Positions 27,756 to 35,606 of a DNA stretch of 64,000 nt are shown in pieces (the stretch's first letter is position 1; each line of letters starts with the position of its first letter). A program made the translations under genes and the position numbers. This DNA comes from Deltaproteobacteria bacterium (GTDB lineage: Bacteria > UBA10199 > JACPAL01 > GCA-016699445): positions 1,674,001 through 1,738,000 of the forward strand of contig CP064976.1 of NCBI GenBank assembly GCA_016699445.1. Direction: 5' to 3'. Below the pieces are notes generated by a model. The model was not told the DNA's origin. It made no database searches and was given only the letters and a program-made list of their open reading frames with translations.

Positions 27756-27889
27756 AAATTCCACCTCACCCTAAACATCTGAACGGAACCTGATTTTTAA
27801 TCTTGAGTAAAATTTTACGAAAAAAAGTGTGTTATCCCGCACTTTGTTTAAAGGGTTGAATTTGTTTTATCTTTCAATAAGGTGATCTG

Positions 27890-28321
27890 ATGAAAAAAAT
27901 GAATAAAAAGAATTTCCATCTTAAAAACTACCGTTTCCCGGATAAGTTTGGTGAATGGTTGGGTTATAAGGCGACACACTTTGATCGCAAAACTGGGACG
28001 GCAAAGCTGGAGCTGACTTTACGAGAGGATCATTTGTCTCCTGCTGGGCGCGTGCATGGAGGTGTGATCTCAAGCTTTTTTGACTTTGCTTGCGGGGCTG
28101 CTGTTTTTTCAACAATGAAGCCTGAGGATTTTTGTTCCACAGTTGAGTTGAAGGTAAACTATTTTCTGCCTTTGGATAAAGGCGACACATTGAAGTGCGA
28201 TTCGAAGGTAATGTTTCGCGGAAGAAAGCTCTGTGTCGTCCACGCAATCTTGTATCGAAACAAGGAAAAGAAACCAGTTGCCATGGCAACTGCAACATTC
28301 AATATCGTCTCGAAGAAGTAA
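27890..28321 (+). CDS. Hotdog-fold acyl-CoA thioesterase (PaaI/YigI type)
   Basis: 143 residues. Single hotdog domain with the catalytic-loop motif GRVHGGVISSFFDFACG (about 60-76) and the strand-rich C-terminal half (DTLKCDSKVMFRGRKLCVVHAILY). The ribosome-binding site AAGGTGA precedes the ATG by 5 nt. Such enzymes hydrolyse aromatic or medium-chain acyl-CoA. Monocistronic; a tRNA-Ser gene with its conserved upstream repeat follows. Confidence 0.88.
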   Translation: MKKMNKKNFHLKNYRFPDKFGEWLGYKATHFDRKTGTAKLELTLREDHLSPAGRVHGGVISSFFDFACGAAVFSTMKPEDFCSTVELKVNYFLPLDKGDTLKCDSKVMFRGRKLCVVHAILYRNKEKKPVAMATATFNIVSKK

Positions 28322-28330
28322 CTCCCGAGT

Positions 28331-28448
28331 GAGCGAGCATCAGCAAAATCGACTTTACGTCGTTTTACTGAGCGGAGCGAACGATCCGGCATTTGCTATC
28401 AGATGGGGATTTTTAAGGGGAGAGCAGTATCTCCCCTTAATTCCAAAA
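28331..28448 (+). repeat. 118-bp repeat upstream of tRNA-Ser(CGA), copy 1
   Basis: This stretch recurs in inverted orientation at 35366-35483 upstream of the other tRNA-Ser. It includes an imperfect palindrome (GAGCGAGCATCAGCAAAATCG against GATCGTTCGCTCCGCTCAG) and a perfect 9-bp hairpin AAGGGGAGA / TCTCCCCTT at 28415-28423 and 28430-28438, ending CCAAAA directly before the tRNA. It may be tRNA-associated promoter/processing sequence copied with the gene or a REP-type element. Confidence 0.8.
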
Positions 28449-28535
28449 GGAGAGGTGGGTGAGTGGTTGAAACTACCTGACTCGAAATCAGGCATACCCG
28501 CAAGGGTATCGAGGGTTCGAATCCCTCCCTCTCCG
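28449..28535 (+). tRNA. tRNA-Ser (anticodon CGA)
   Basis: Class II tRNA of 87 nt. Acceptor GGAGAGG pairs with CCTCTCC, D-arm with GGTTGAAA-type loop, anticodon stem CCTGA/TCAGG with loop CTCGAAA (anticodon CGA, reads UCG), long variable arm ATACCCGCAAGGGTAT, T-loop GGTTCGAATCC and discriminator G. CCA is not encoded. T-rich runs follow immediately and may terminate transcription. Confidence 0.96.
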
Positions 28536-28542
28536 CAGTTTT

Positions 28543-29555
28543 TTAATTATTTTTTTCAAGTCCGAGTTCGATGATTTTCTGAATCAGATCTTCATAAGAT
28601 ATTCCAAATTTTTTAGCTGATAGAGCAAAATCCTCATCGCGGGCTAGATGAGGGTTGGGATTGGCTTCGAGAAAGAAAATTTTCTCATCAGGAGTGAGTC
28701 GAAGATCCAGTCGAGCATAACCTTCCAAAGAGAGAGCTCGATAGGCGCGTAAACTTTCGTCCTGAATTTTTTCCTGAAGTCTGGGAGAGAGTTTGGGAAA
28801 GATGTTTTGAATACCCCATTTTTTGCGGTAGTCTTCGTTCCACTTGGCTTGAAACGTCGCGATTTTGTGATCTTCCGAAATACTATTTTTAAAAATCATT
28901 TCTCGAGGAGGGAAGCAGGTGATCGTTTCATTGCCTAAAAGGCCCGAGTAAATCTCTCGGCCGATGATATATTCTTCCACGAGGGCATCGTCTTTCATAA
29001 TATTAAAAATATAACGAACGCGTTTTTCTAAAGAGATATTATCATAAACAAGTGAGTGTTGAGAAATACCATACGAAGCATCTTCTTGGCGTGGTTTGAC
29101 GATGAGAGGAAATCTTAACGTGTGATCAATGTTGAGCTGTTTTGTTTTAGGAATCACCAAAAAATGAGGTGTGTTGATTTTGTGATGTGCGAGTATTTTT
29201 TTGGCGACGTCTTTATTTTTGCTTAAAATAATTCCGGAAACATTGGTGCCTGTGTAGGGAATTCCCATCATTTCTAAAAAGCCGACAAAATTTCTTTCTT
29301 GAAATGCTTGGCCATTGAATTGTTCGACTTGGTTAAAAACAATGGCAGGCTCTTGAGTGGTTATTTCTCTCCAAAGATAACCAACATTGTCCATGACCGG
29401 CAGAAGGCAGGGTTGATGTCCCAATTTTTAAGCGCCTGAAAAATGTTGAGCTCTGTTTTGCGAGAGGGATGCTTTAAAAATGCTTCGGGATTTTCGCGAG
29501 CCTCGAGAGTGCGCGTATCATCGAAGGCGATCATGACTTTGAGGGATGTGGTCAT
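28543..29555 (-). CDS. D-Ala-D-Ala ligase-like ATP-grasp protein, frameshifted
   Basis: The first 45 residues (MTTSLKVMIAFDD...FQALKN) are read from 29555; one T is missing near 29423 and the rest continues in the next frame as GHQPCLLPVMDNVGYLW to the stop at 28543. Corrected length about 337 residues. ATP-grasp features: PLIVKPRQEDASYGIS (ATP-binding Lys), EEYIIGREIYSGLLG, RLDLRLTPDEKIFFLEANPNPHL (metal-binding Glu/Asn). It is likely an amide/peptide ligase. It lies 9 nt downstream of a zinc-peptidase gene; such ligase-peptidase pairs hint at synthesis and trimming of a peptide or peptide modification. Confidence 0.8.
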
Positions 29556-29564
29556 AAGTGTTCT

Positions 29565-30584
29565 CTAAACAGTTGGTTTGAATTTTCCTGTATATATGTA
29601 GTTTGAAATCATTGATGAGAGATAGGTGGTGACTTCTAGAAGGGTTTCTTCTTCGGGCTTGTTGAGTGAGAGTTGGAGTTTTTCACAGCGATCGGTAAGT
29701 TTTTTAAAAAGATTATTCACGATAAACTTTTTTTCTCCTGTCCAGCGAGCGATGTGATCGGACATGGTTTTTCGATAGCGTTTCATAAAAGAAAAGGCGT
29801 TTTTGCTTTCATTTCCACCAAAAATCTTTTTGAGATCTTGATCATAAAAATCAGGATAATCCTGAGCGTAATATTTTTGTTTGCGGCTGTAATAAGTTTT
29901 GAGTGTGAGTCTCATTTGAGAAACAGGCCCCGTTTTAGTGCGTGAAAGATTGGGAGGAGTCTTGTCGGCAATTTCTTTCATGAGAGTATCAATCAAGAGT
30001 AATTTTTGAAAAGCGGGCCAACCTTTATATTGGGTTTTCCAATTGGAATCAGGCGTGAGCCAGACGGCAAAGGTTTCGGCAAAATCCTCGTCGGGTTCGG
30101 CTTGAGCATACCAATTGTCCAGATGTCGGACGTAGCTTCGGCTATAGGGTTTGGGTCGGTAAGTTTCGGGAATCTCTTTTGGTGAAGGTCCGAAAAGTTT
30201 TCGAACGTCTCGCTTCTTATTCAAATGGTAGGCATAAAAAATAGCATGTCCGGTTTCATGTCGGAGAAGTTTGAGGCACCAGTCACGTGTGCCGCCTTCC
30301 ACCTCCAGCATCATTTTTTCTTCCAACTTTTTGAGTTGTGGATGTGCGAGATAGAAGGGGATGCCGATTGTGGTGTCGCCTTCTATCACAAACCATTCGT
30401 CTGAGAGATAGCATTCGGGGCGAAAGAGGATCTGATGAGAATTAAGCTCGTGATAGAGTTGTTGGATAGGTTCTTCCAATTCACTTCCGGGAATGGAGAG
30501 GTGAAGGTCGCAGACTTTTTTATTCAAAAGTTCTTCATCAGAGAGTGAGGTCCAATCAGCCTTGTGAGCAGGGTCTAAAGACAT
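29565..30584 (-). CDS. Putative zinc-binding metallopeptidase (Peptidase_Mx-like)
   Basis: 339 residues from the ATG at 30584 (MSLDPAHKADW), chosen over a TTG 24 codons upstream because family alignment begins here and it leaves room for a divergent promoter. HExxH motif in RHETGHAIFYAY with a downstream acidic EDFAETFAVW that can give the third zinc ligand; the segments YLSDEWF, IPFYLAHP and MLEVEGGTRDWC are characteristic of the putative zinc-binding peptidase family found in deltaproteobacteria. No signal peptide, so probably cytoplasmic. First gene of a two-gene unit with the ATP-grasp ligase. Confidence 0.82.
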   Translation of the reverse strand: MSLDPAHKADWTSLSDEELLNKKVCDLHLSIPGSELEEPIQQLYHELNSHQILFRPECYLSDEWFVIEGDTTIGIPFYLAHPQLKKLEEKMMLEVEGGTRDWCLKLLRHETGHAIFYAYHLNKKRDVRKLFGPSPKEIPETYRPKPYSRSYVRHLDNWYAQAEPDEDFAETFAVWLTPDSNWKTQYKGWPAFQKLLLIDTLMKEIADKTPPNLSRTKTGPVSQMRLTLKTYYSRKQKYYAQDYPDFYDQDLKKIFGGNESKNAFSFMKRYRKTMSDHIARWTGEKKFIVNNLFKKLTDRCEKLQLSLNKPEEETLLEVTTYLSSMISNYIYTGKFKPTV

Positions 30585-30633
30585 GAGGCGAAGTATAGCG
30601 ATGTCTTGAAAGGAGAGGAAGGAAAAATAATCT

Positions 30634-30657
30634 CTTGAATAATGTACATAAATCAAG
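30634..30657. promoter_or_regulatory. Dyad operator before the umuDC-type operon
   Basis: A 24-bp imperfect dyad with outer arms CTTGA / TCAAG and a palindromic core ATGTACAT, matching its reverse complement at 20 of 24 positions by eye. It lies 16 nt upstream of the UmuD-like start and between two divergent genes. Because the product is LexA/UmuD-related and is followed by a lesion-bypass polymerase, this is a candidate SOS box; it does not resemble the E. coli or Gram-positive consensus. Confidence 0.45.
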
Positions 30658-30673
30658 ATAGGCTGAGGCCATT

Positions 30674-31189
30674 ATGAAAAAACATGGCGGAGCTAGGGAG
30701 AATGCGGGTCGGCCTCGAGGGGTGGGGCCTCACGGGGAAGCAACAAAGCCCGTTCGGATTCCATTAAGTTTGGTGGAAAGTTTGGGGTCTATTCTTAAAA
30801 GTCATAAAATCCCTTTGTATAGCGGTCGTGTATCTGCCGGCCGGCCTTTGGAGTCGGATAATCACGTTCAAGAATATGTGAATCTTTATAAAAAGCTCGT
30901 TCCCGAGCCTGAGTCGATTTTTTGTGTGAAAGCTCAAGGTGATTCGATGGTGGGGGCTGGGATTTATGATGGGGATTTGTTGATTGTCGATCGTCATGAA
31001 GAGGCTGGACATAAGAAAATCGTGATCGCTTCTGTGAATGGTGAGCAGACAGTCAAAACCCTTCTTCGTGTCAAAGGTCAGCTCGTGCTCATGCCTCAAA
31101 ATGAAAAATACCCACCACTGCCCATTACACCCGATATGGAATTTAGCATTCAAGGTGTGGTGAAGCATTGCGTAAGATCGTTTTCATGA
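30674..31189 (+). CDS. umuD: UmuD-like S24 peptidase
   Basis: 171 residues. Self-cleavage site Ala55-Gly56 in VSAGRP, nucleophile Ser91 (GDSMVGAGIYDGD) and general-base Lys128 (QTVKTLL) are intact, as in LexA/UmuD autoproteases activated by RecA filaments. It is longer than UmuD by an N-terminal stretch beginning MKKHGGARENAGRP, a basic 'GGARxNAGRP' motif seen at the start of many phage and plasmid proteins that could touch DNA, so a repressor function is possible. The stop overlaps umuC (ATGA). Confidence 0.9.
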   Translation: MKKHGGARENAGRPRGVGPHGEATKPVRIPLSLVESLGSILKSHKIPLYSGRVSAGRPLESDNHVQEYVNLYKKLVPEPESIFCVKAQGDSMVGAGIYDGDLLIVDRHEEAGHKKIVIASVNGEQTVKTLLRVKGQLVLMPQNEKYPPLPITPDMEFSIQGVVKHCVRSFS

Positions 31190-32457
31190 TTTTAGCGCAA
31201 ACTTATCAAGGGCCACTGCGATGGCTCTATATCGATTTTAATAGTTACTTTGCGAGTGTGGAGCAGGAGCTTCGACCGGCTTTGCGGGGGAAGCCTGTGA
31301 TTGTGGTGCCTGTGAAGACGGAAAGTACGTGTGCGATTGCGGCCAGTTATGAAGCGAAAGCTTATGGGGTGAAGACAGGGACTCCGGTTTATGAAGCACG
31401 GCAAAAGTGTCCGGGGTTGATTTGTGTTTTGGCGGATCATCGTCGCTATGTCGACTTTCATCAGCGTATTTTAAAAGAAGTGGATCATCATATCCCTGTC
31501 TCAGCTGTGTGTTCGATTGATGAAGTGGCTTGTTACCTGATGAATAACGAAACATCTCCGGAACGTGCAACCGACATTGCTTTATCAATCAAGCGAGGTT
31601 TGGCTCGCCATGTTGGTGAGTTTGTGAAGTGTTCGGTCGGAATTGCGACCAATCGTTATATGGCCAAGGTGGCGACAGATCTTATGAAGCCTGATGGTTT
31701 GACGATTTTTTATCCCGGAGATTTTGACAAGCTCCTCTCCTTAAAACTCAGAGATTTGCCAGGCATTGGGCATCGGATGGAGATTCGATTGAGGCAGTCG
31801 GGAATTATTGAAATGAAAGATCTTCTGAGTTTGTCCCCACAACATATGCGTGCGATTTGGGGAAGTGTTTTAGGAGAACGTTTTTGGTATTTGCTGCGAG
31901 GTTGGGATTTGCCCGAAGAGGAGACAAAAAAGACAACGGTGGGTCATAGTCATGTTTTAGCTCCCGAGATGCGTCCTCCAGAACAAGCCTATCAAATAGC
32001 CAGTCGCTTGATTTTAAAGGCGGCGAGCCGTCTGCGTCGTATGGAGTATTTTGCCAAAATGGTGGTTTTGGGTCTGCGTTTTGAGGAGGGAGAAAAAGTA
32101 TGGGTGGAGTCCCGCTGTCCCGCTTTTCAGGATTCGTTTCATTTTTTAAAAATTCTGGAAAATCTGTGGGGAAAAATTTTTGAAAAAAAGAAAAAAGCGC
32201 GTGTCAAAAAAATCAGTATTAGTTTCTACCATCTAGTCCCTCAATCAGAAACGCAGCAAACAGGACTGTTTGATTCGTTGGAAAATCAAAAAGCTCTTAA
32301 AAAATATGAAAAGCTTTCTCATGTGATGGATGTCATTAATCAGCAGTATGGACGTGATGCGATTTTGTTGGGTTTGACGCCAAAGCAGGGAAAGCAATTT
32401 TCGGGTACTAAAATCGCTTTTACCCGTATTCCAGAAGTTCAGGAATTTGAGGAGTAA
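31186..32457 (+). CDS. umuC: Y-family DNA polymerase (UmuC-like)
   Basis: 423 residues from the ATG at 31186 (ATGA overlap with umuD). Catalytic motifs: YIDFNSYFASVEQ with the first metal-binding Asp and steric-gate aromatic, CSIDEVACYL with the Asp-Glu pair, helix-hairpin-helix LPGIGHRM (about 193-200), and a little-finger domain. Performs error-prone lesion bypass as polymerase V with processed UmuD. No beta-clamp motif was identified with certainty, though TGLFDSL (about 375) resembles the QLxLF class. Confidence 0.93.
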   Translation: MILAQTYQGPLRWLYIDFNSYFASVEQELRPALRGKPVIVVPVKTESTCAIAASYEAKAYGVKTGTPVYEARQKCPGLICVLADHRRYVDFHQRILKEVDHHIPVSAVCSIDEVACYLMNNETSPERATDIALSIKRGLARHVGEFVKCSVGIATNRYMAKVATDLMKPDGLTIFYPGDFDKLLSLKLRDLPGIGHRMEIRLRQSGIIEMKDLLSLSPQHMRAIWGSVLGERFWYLLRGWDLPEEETKKTTVGHSHVLAPEMRPPEQAYQIASRLILKAASRLRRMEYFAKMVVLGLRFEEGEKVWVESRCPAFQDSFHFLKILENLWGKIFEKKKKARVKKISISFYHLVPQSETQQTGLFDSLENQKALKKYEKLSHVMDVINQQYGRDAILLGLTPKQGKQFSGTKIAFTRIPEVQEFEE

Positions 32458-32458
32458 T

Positions 32459-32893
32459 TTAAATTTTATCTCGAACCGCTAAAGTACAGCGGGAGATGCA
32501 GATGAGTTTTTGTTGTTCATCATGGATTTTAATTTCCCAGACTTGAGTCGAACGCCCTTGATGAATAGGCGTGCCTGTCGCTGTGACAATACCTGATCGG
32601 ACAGAGCTTAAATGATTGGCATTAATTTCTAAGCCCACCACCCATTTCCCCTGATCCAAGACGGATATCATCCCGCCGACGCTGGCGACAGTCTCGGCCA
32701 GTGCCACTGAAGCTCCACCATGAAGGAGTCCATAAGGCTGGTGTGTACGGTGATCAACGGGCATGGTGCCCACGACTTTATCTTTGGTGAGCTCAATGAT
32801 TTTGATCCCCAGAGTGCTTCCTAAAGTATTTTGCGAAGCTTGTTCCATTTGTTTAAGGAATGTATCGGCTATGGTTGTGTCTTTTGGTGTCAT
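32459..32893 (-). CDS. Hotdog-fold thioesterase (YdiI/MenI-like)
   Basis: 144 residues from the ATG at 32893 (MTPKDTTIADTFL), the normal size; 30 upstream codons are excluded because they run through an AT-rich divergent promoter and lack family similarity. Motif QPYGLLHGGASVALAETVAS with the catalytic Glu and the AxHxxxVRSG segment (NANHLSSVRSG) are those of 1,4-dihydroxy-2-naphthoyl-CoA-type thioesterases. Ends 1 nt from umuC, convergent; diverges from the sulfide operon. Confidence 0.88.
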   Translation of the reverse strand: MTPKDTTIADTFLKQMEQASQNTLGSTLGIKIIELTKDKVVGTMPVDHRTHQPYGLLHGGASVALAETVASVGGMISVLDQGKWVVGLEINANHLSSVRSGIVTATGTPIHQGRSTQVWEIKIHDEQQKLICISRCTLAVRDKI

Positions 32894-32946
32894 GAGCTCT
32901 TTTTGAAACAAGGTCTTAAAAGAATCCAATATAAAAGTGGGCTTGC

Positions 32947-32972
32947 TATATATAACTGAATGATTATATATA
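32947..32972. promoter_or_regulatory. Inverted-repeat operator of the sulfide-response operon
   Basis: Perfect 9-bp inverted repeat TATATATAA / TTATATATA with an 8-nt spacer, 28 nt before the rhodanese start. AT-rich dyads of this kind are bound by ArsR-family persulfide sensors (BigR/SqrR), and the operon ends with an ArsR gene. Confidence 0.55.
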
Positions 32973-32999
32973 AATATATTCAAACCTAATGGAGGTAGT

Positions 33000-33518
33000 A
33001 TGAAAATAATGACAGCCGATGAAGCTCGAAAAAAAGTACAGGCAGGGCAGGCAGTGATTGTAGACGTTCGTGATAAAGATGAGGTGTCTATTAAAGAAGT
33101 GTCTGGGGCTTTAAATATTCCACTTTCAAAGCTTTCAGAACATATCCATGAATTGCCAAAAGATAAGGAAATTCTATTTTTATGTCAGTCTGGAAGGCGG
33201 AGCAGTCAGGCTTGTGAGCAGGTTTTGGAGCATATTCCAGGCGCTCGCAGCATTGAAGGTGGATTGGCTGCTTGGGAAAAATCCGGTGGGACTGTGCTTC
33301 TCAAGTCACGAAATATTCCAATAATGCGTCAGGTCCAAATAGCCGCAGGATCTTTGATTTTGGTTGGATTTTTTATAAAACCCTTGTGGCTTTTGGTCCC
33401 GTTGGTTGGAGCTGGGTTAACCTTTGCAGGCTTGAGTGGTACGTGTGCCATGGCAACAATACTTTCAAAAATGCCCTGGAATAAAAACTTAAACGGGGGT
33501 GTGACATGTCAGAGCTGA
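33000..33518 (+). CDS. Rhodanese-DUF2892 membrane sulfurtransferase (YgaP-like)
   Basis: 172 residues. N-terminal rhodanese domain with active-site loop LCQSGRRSS (Cys62), then two hydrophobic segments (about 113-160, DUF2892) that anchor it to the inner membrane as in YgaP. It accepts sulfane sulfur and passes it on or exports thiocyanate/sulfite. GGAGG lies before the ATG. First gene of a four-gene operon in which every junction overlaps (13, 4 and 4 nt). Confidence 0.9.
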   Translation: MKIMTADEARKKVQAGQAVIVDVRDKDEVSIKEVSGALNIPLSKLSEHIHELPKDKEILFLCQSGRRSSQACEQVLEHIPGARSIEGGLAAWEKSGGTVLLKSRNIPIMRQVQIAAGSLILVGFFIKPLWLLVPLVGAGLTFAGLSGTCAMATILSKMPWNKNLNGGVTCQS

Positions 33519-34204
33519 TCTTTAAACAATTTCGTCATGAGGGTTGTTTGGCGTATCTGATTGCCGATCAAGAGAGTGGGGAAGCTGCCATTATTGACCC
33601 TAAAAAAGAAGAAACAGCTAAATACGTGGAGGTTTTGAAGTCTGGAAGTTTTAAATTAAAATATGTCATTGATACACATACGCATGCGGATCACGTATCC
33701 TCTTCGTGTGAATTAGCTCAGGAATGCAATGCTCAAGTCGTCATGTCTGAAAAAACAACCAGTGAGAGATTGCAAGTATCGGTTCGTGCTGGATCTCAAT
33801 TGTCGTTGGGTGCTTATGCCTTAAAATTTATCGAAGTGCCTGGTCACACTTCTGACAGCGTTGCTATAGAAGTAAAAAATTATCTTTTTACAGGAGATTC
33901 TCTGTTGTTTGATGATTGCGGAAGAACAGATTTCCCAGGTGGAAATTCACAGGAACAGTATGACTCCCTCTACCACATCATTGGCTCTTATCCCGATGAT
34001 ACGATTATTGCACCGGCTCATGATTATGAGGAACGCACACTGATGACTTTGGGGGAGATTAAAGAATCAAATGAATCTCTTAAATATAAATCCAAAGAAG
34101 AATTTGTCGCATATCTCCAAAGCTGGAATTTAAGTTTGCCCAAAAAATTGAAAGAATCACTGACTGCCAACAGACAGCATTGTTTTAAATTGGGTGGTGC
34201 ATGA
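33506..34204 (+). CDS. Persulfide dioxygenase-like MBL-fold hydrolase (ETHE1/Blh type)
   Basis: 232 residues. Metallo-beta-lactamase fold with DTHTHADHVSS (His58, His60, Asp62, His63), GHTSDSV, FTGDSLLFDDCGRTDF and PAHDYEERTLMTLGEIK. The single-iron ETHE1 wording (TGDSLL...CGRTDFPGG) indicates glutathione persulfide dioxygenase rather than glyoxalase II. It overlaps the rhodanese gene by 13 nt. Converts persulfide to sulfite, which TauE/SafE next door can export. Confidence 0.9.
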   Translation: MSELIFKQFRHEGCLAYLIADQESGEAAIIDPKKEETAKYVEVLKSGSFKLKYVIDTHTHADHVSSSCELAQECNAQVVMSEKTTSERLQVSVRAGSQLSLGAYALKFIEVPGHTSDSVAIEVKNYLFTGDSLLFDDCGRTDFPGGNSQEQYDSLYHIIGSYPDDTIIAPAHDYEERTLMTLGEIKESNESLKYKSKEEFVAYLQSWNLSLPKKLKESLTANRQHCFKLGGA

Positions 34205-34956
34205 ATCTTGCGTTTCTTATTGTAGGAGCCATTTTTTTAGGCCTAGTTTTGGGACTCTTTGGAAGTGGAGGGTCTTTATTATCCCTCCCTCTCATGATGC
34301 ATTGGATGGGGTTAGAACCCAAAGTCGCCGTGGCGTCGAGCTTGTTACTGACAGGATTGATATCTGTGGCAGGTGTGTTGGTCCCTTTGAGAAGAAAAGA
34401 GCTTTGTTTCAAAAATGCGATGACTTTTTTATTCGCAAGTCTTCCGATGAGTTATTTAGGTGCTTTGTTGGGACGAAGAATAGATTCTAAAGTTCAGATC
34501 ATTTCATTTTCGATTCTTATGTTTTTGGCTGGCATTAAGCTGTTGGTTCAGAAATCTGAAAAGGAGCAGGTCTCACATTGCAATCCACGATTTTTACCCC
34601 TCCTTTTGATAGGAGCCGTCATTGGTTCTTTGACAGGTTTGGTGGGCGTGGGTGGTGGTTTTATGATTGTGCCTGCCTTAGTTTTATTTGGGGGGATCAG
34701 CTTTCCCATGGCTACGGGAACTTCATTCCTGTTGGTGGCAGCTAACTCTCTCATTGGTTTTATGACTTACCAGAGCTCTCTTGAAATTCCTGTTGTCTCT
34801 ATTTTAGGCCTGGCGTCCCTAGCTATTCCCTTTAGTTGGATGGCTAGTCATTTTGGCCGCCGCCTCTCTTCTAAAGGTATGCAGAGGTCTTTTGGGGTAG
34901 GATTGCTGGTTATATCTTTCTTAATGATATTTAAAGTGTTGGGGATTTTTATATGA
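34201..34956 (+). CDS. TauE/SafE sulfite exporter family permease
   Basis: 251 residues with about eight membrane helices and the family's two similar halves, each with a Gly-rich start (GLVLGLFGSGGSLLSLP and GSLTGLVGVGGGFMIVP). Members export sulfite, sulfoacetate or related anions. ATGA overlaps on both sides place it firmly in the persulfide operon, so sulfite export is the likely task. Confidence 0.9.
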   Translation: MNLAFLIVGAIFLGLVLGLFGSGGSLLSLPLMMHWMGLEPKVAVASSLLLTGLISVAGVLVPLRRKELCFKNAMTFLFASLPMSYLGALLGRRIDSKVQIISFSILMFLAGIKLLVQKSEKEQVSHCNPRFLPLLLIGAVIGSLTGLVGVGGGFMIVPALVLFGGISFPMATGTSFLLVAANSLIGFMTYQSSLEIPVVSILGLASLAIPFSWMASHFGRRLSSKGMQRSFGVGLLVISFLMIFKVLGIFI

Positions 34957-35270
34957 CCTTGGATGATATATCACCGCGAATGTTGGAAAGAATATCTGAT
35001 ATGTTAAAAATTATTTCAGACCCAACACGCTTAAAAATAATGCAGTTTCTTCACGATGGCGAATCGTGTGTGAGTGACATCGTCAAAAACATCGGCACTT
35101 CCCAAGCCAATGTTTCAAAACACCTGAGTTTATTAACGCGCGTGCACTTGGTAAAGAATGAAAAGAGGGGACAGCAAGTGTATTATTCTATAAGCGCTCC
35201 TGAAGTCGGAAGCTTGTGTGAATCAATTTGTAATCACTACGGACGTCTTTTGAAAAAATACGCTATTTAA
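34953..35270 (+). CDS. ArsR-family repressor, probable persulfide sensor (BigR-like)
   Basis: 105 residues: winged HTH with SDPTRLKIMQFL and GTSQANVSKHLSLL. Cys39 (GESCVSD) lies at the helix before the DNA-binding helices and Cys89/Cys93 (LCESIC) in the C-terminal dimer helix, the two places used by BigR/SqrR to form a disulfide or tetrasulfide; metal-binding ELCV(C)DL-type motif of ArsR/SmtB is missing. Last gene of the operon, likely autoregulating it through the dyad at 32947. Confidence 0.85.
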   Translation: MTLDDISPRMLERISDMLKIISDPTRLKIMQFLHDGESCVSDIVKNIGTSQANVSKHLSLLTRVHLVKNEKRGQQVYYSISAPEVGSLCESICNHYGRLLKKYAI

Positions 35271-35278
35271 GTTTAATG

Positions 35279-35365
35279 CGGAGAGGGTGGGATTCGAACC
35301 CACGATACCCTTGCGGGTATACTGCCTTTCCAGGGCAGCTCCTTCAACCACTCGGACACCTCTCC
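35279..35365 (-). tRNA. tRNA-Ser (anticodon GGA)
   Basis: Class II tRNA of 87 nt on the minus strand: acceptor GGAGAGG/CCTCTCC, anticodon stem CTGCC/GGCAG with loop CTGGAAA (anticodon GGA, reads UCC/UCU), long variable arm identical to that of the CGA tRNA (ATACCCGCAAGGGTAT), T-loop GGTTCGAATCC. CCA not encoded. Convergent with the ArsR gene, 8 nt away. Confidence 0.96.
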
Positions 35366-35483
35366 TTTTGGAAATAAGGGGAGATACCGCTCTCCCCTTA
35401 TTTATCCCCATCTGATATCAAATAACTGATCGTTCGCTCCGCTCAGCAAAACGACATGAAGTCGATTTTGCTGATGCTCGCTC
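35366..35483 (-). repeat. 118-bp repeat upstream of tRNA-Ser(GGA), copy 2
   Basis: Inverted copy of 28331-28448, same length, ending directly at the 5' end of the tRNA. The hairpin AAGGGGAGA/TCTCCCCTT is kept with one loop change; most differences are single substitutions. Together with the tRNA genes this gives about 205-bp inverted repeats bounding a 6.7-kb segment. Confidence 0.8.
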
Positions 35484-35606
35484 TCTATTATAGACCCTTC
35501 ATAAAACGAGAGGTGCGGCACTTAGCCTTCCTCTTGGGTGTGTGGCTACAAAAAAATAGACCGGTTTAGAATAATTTGTTACCCACCTCAAAAAATAGGA
35601 GGAATG

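Noticed and set aside
27765..27889. Sigma-54 (-24/-12) promoter beside the sigma-54 activator
   Set aside because: No TGGCAC-N5-TTGC-like sequence could be found in the gap on either strand.
35484..35606. Small RNA or riboswitch between the tRNA repeat and the lipoprotein gene
   Set aside because: No convincing stem structure or conserved riboswitch core is visible; only an AT-rich leader with a ribosome-binding site.
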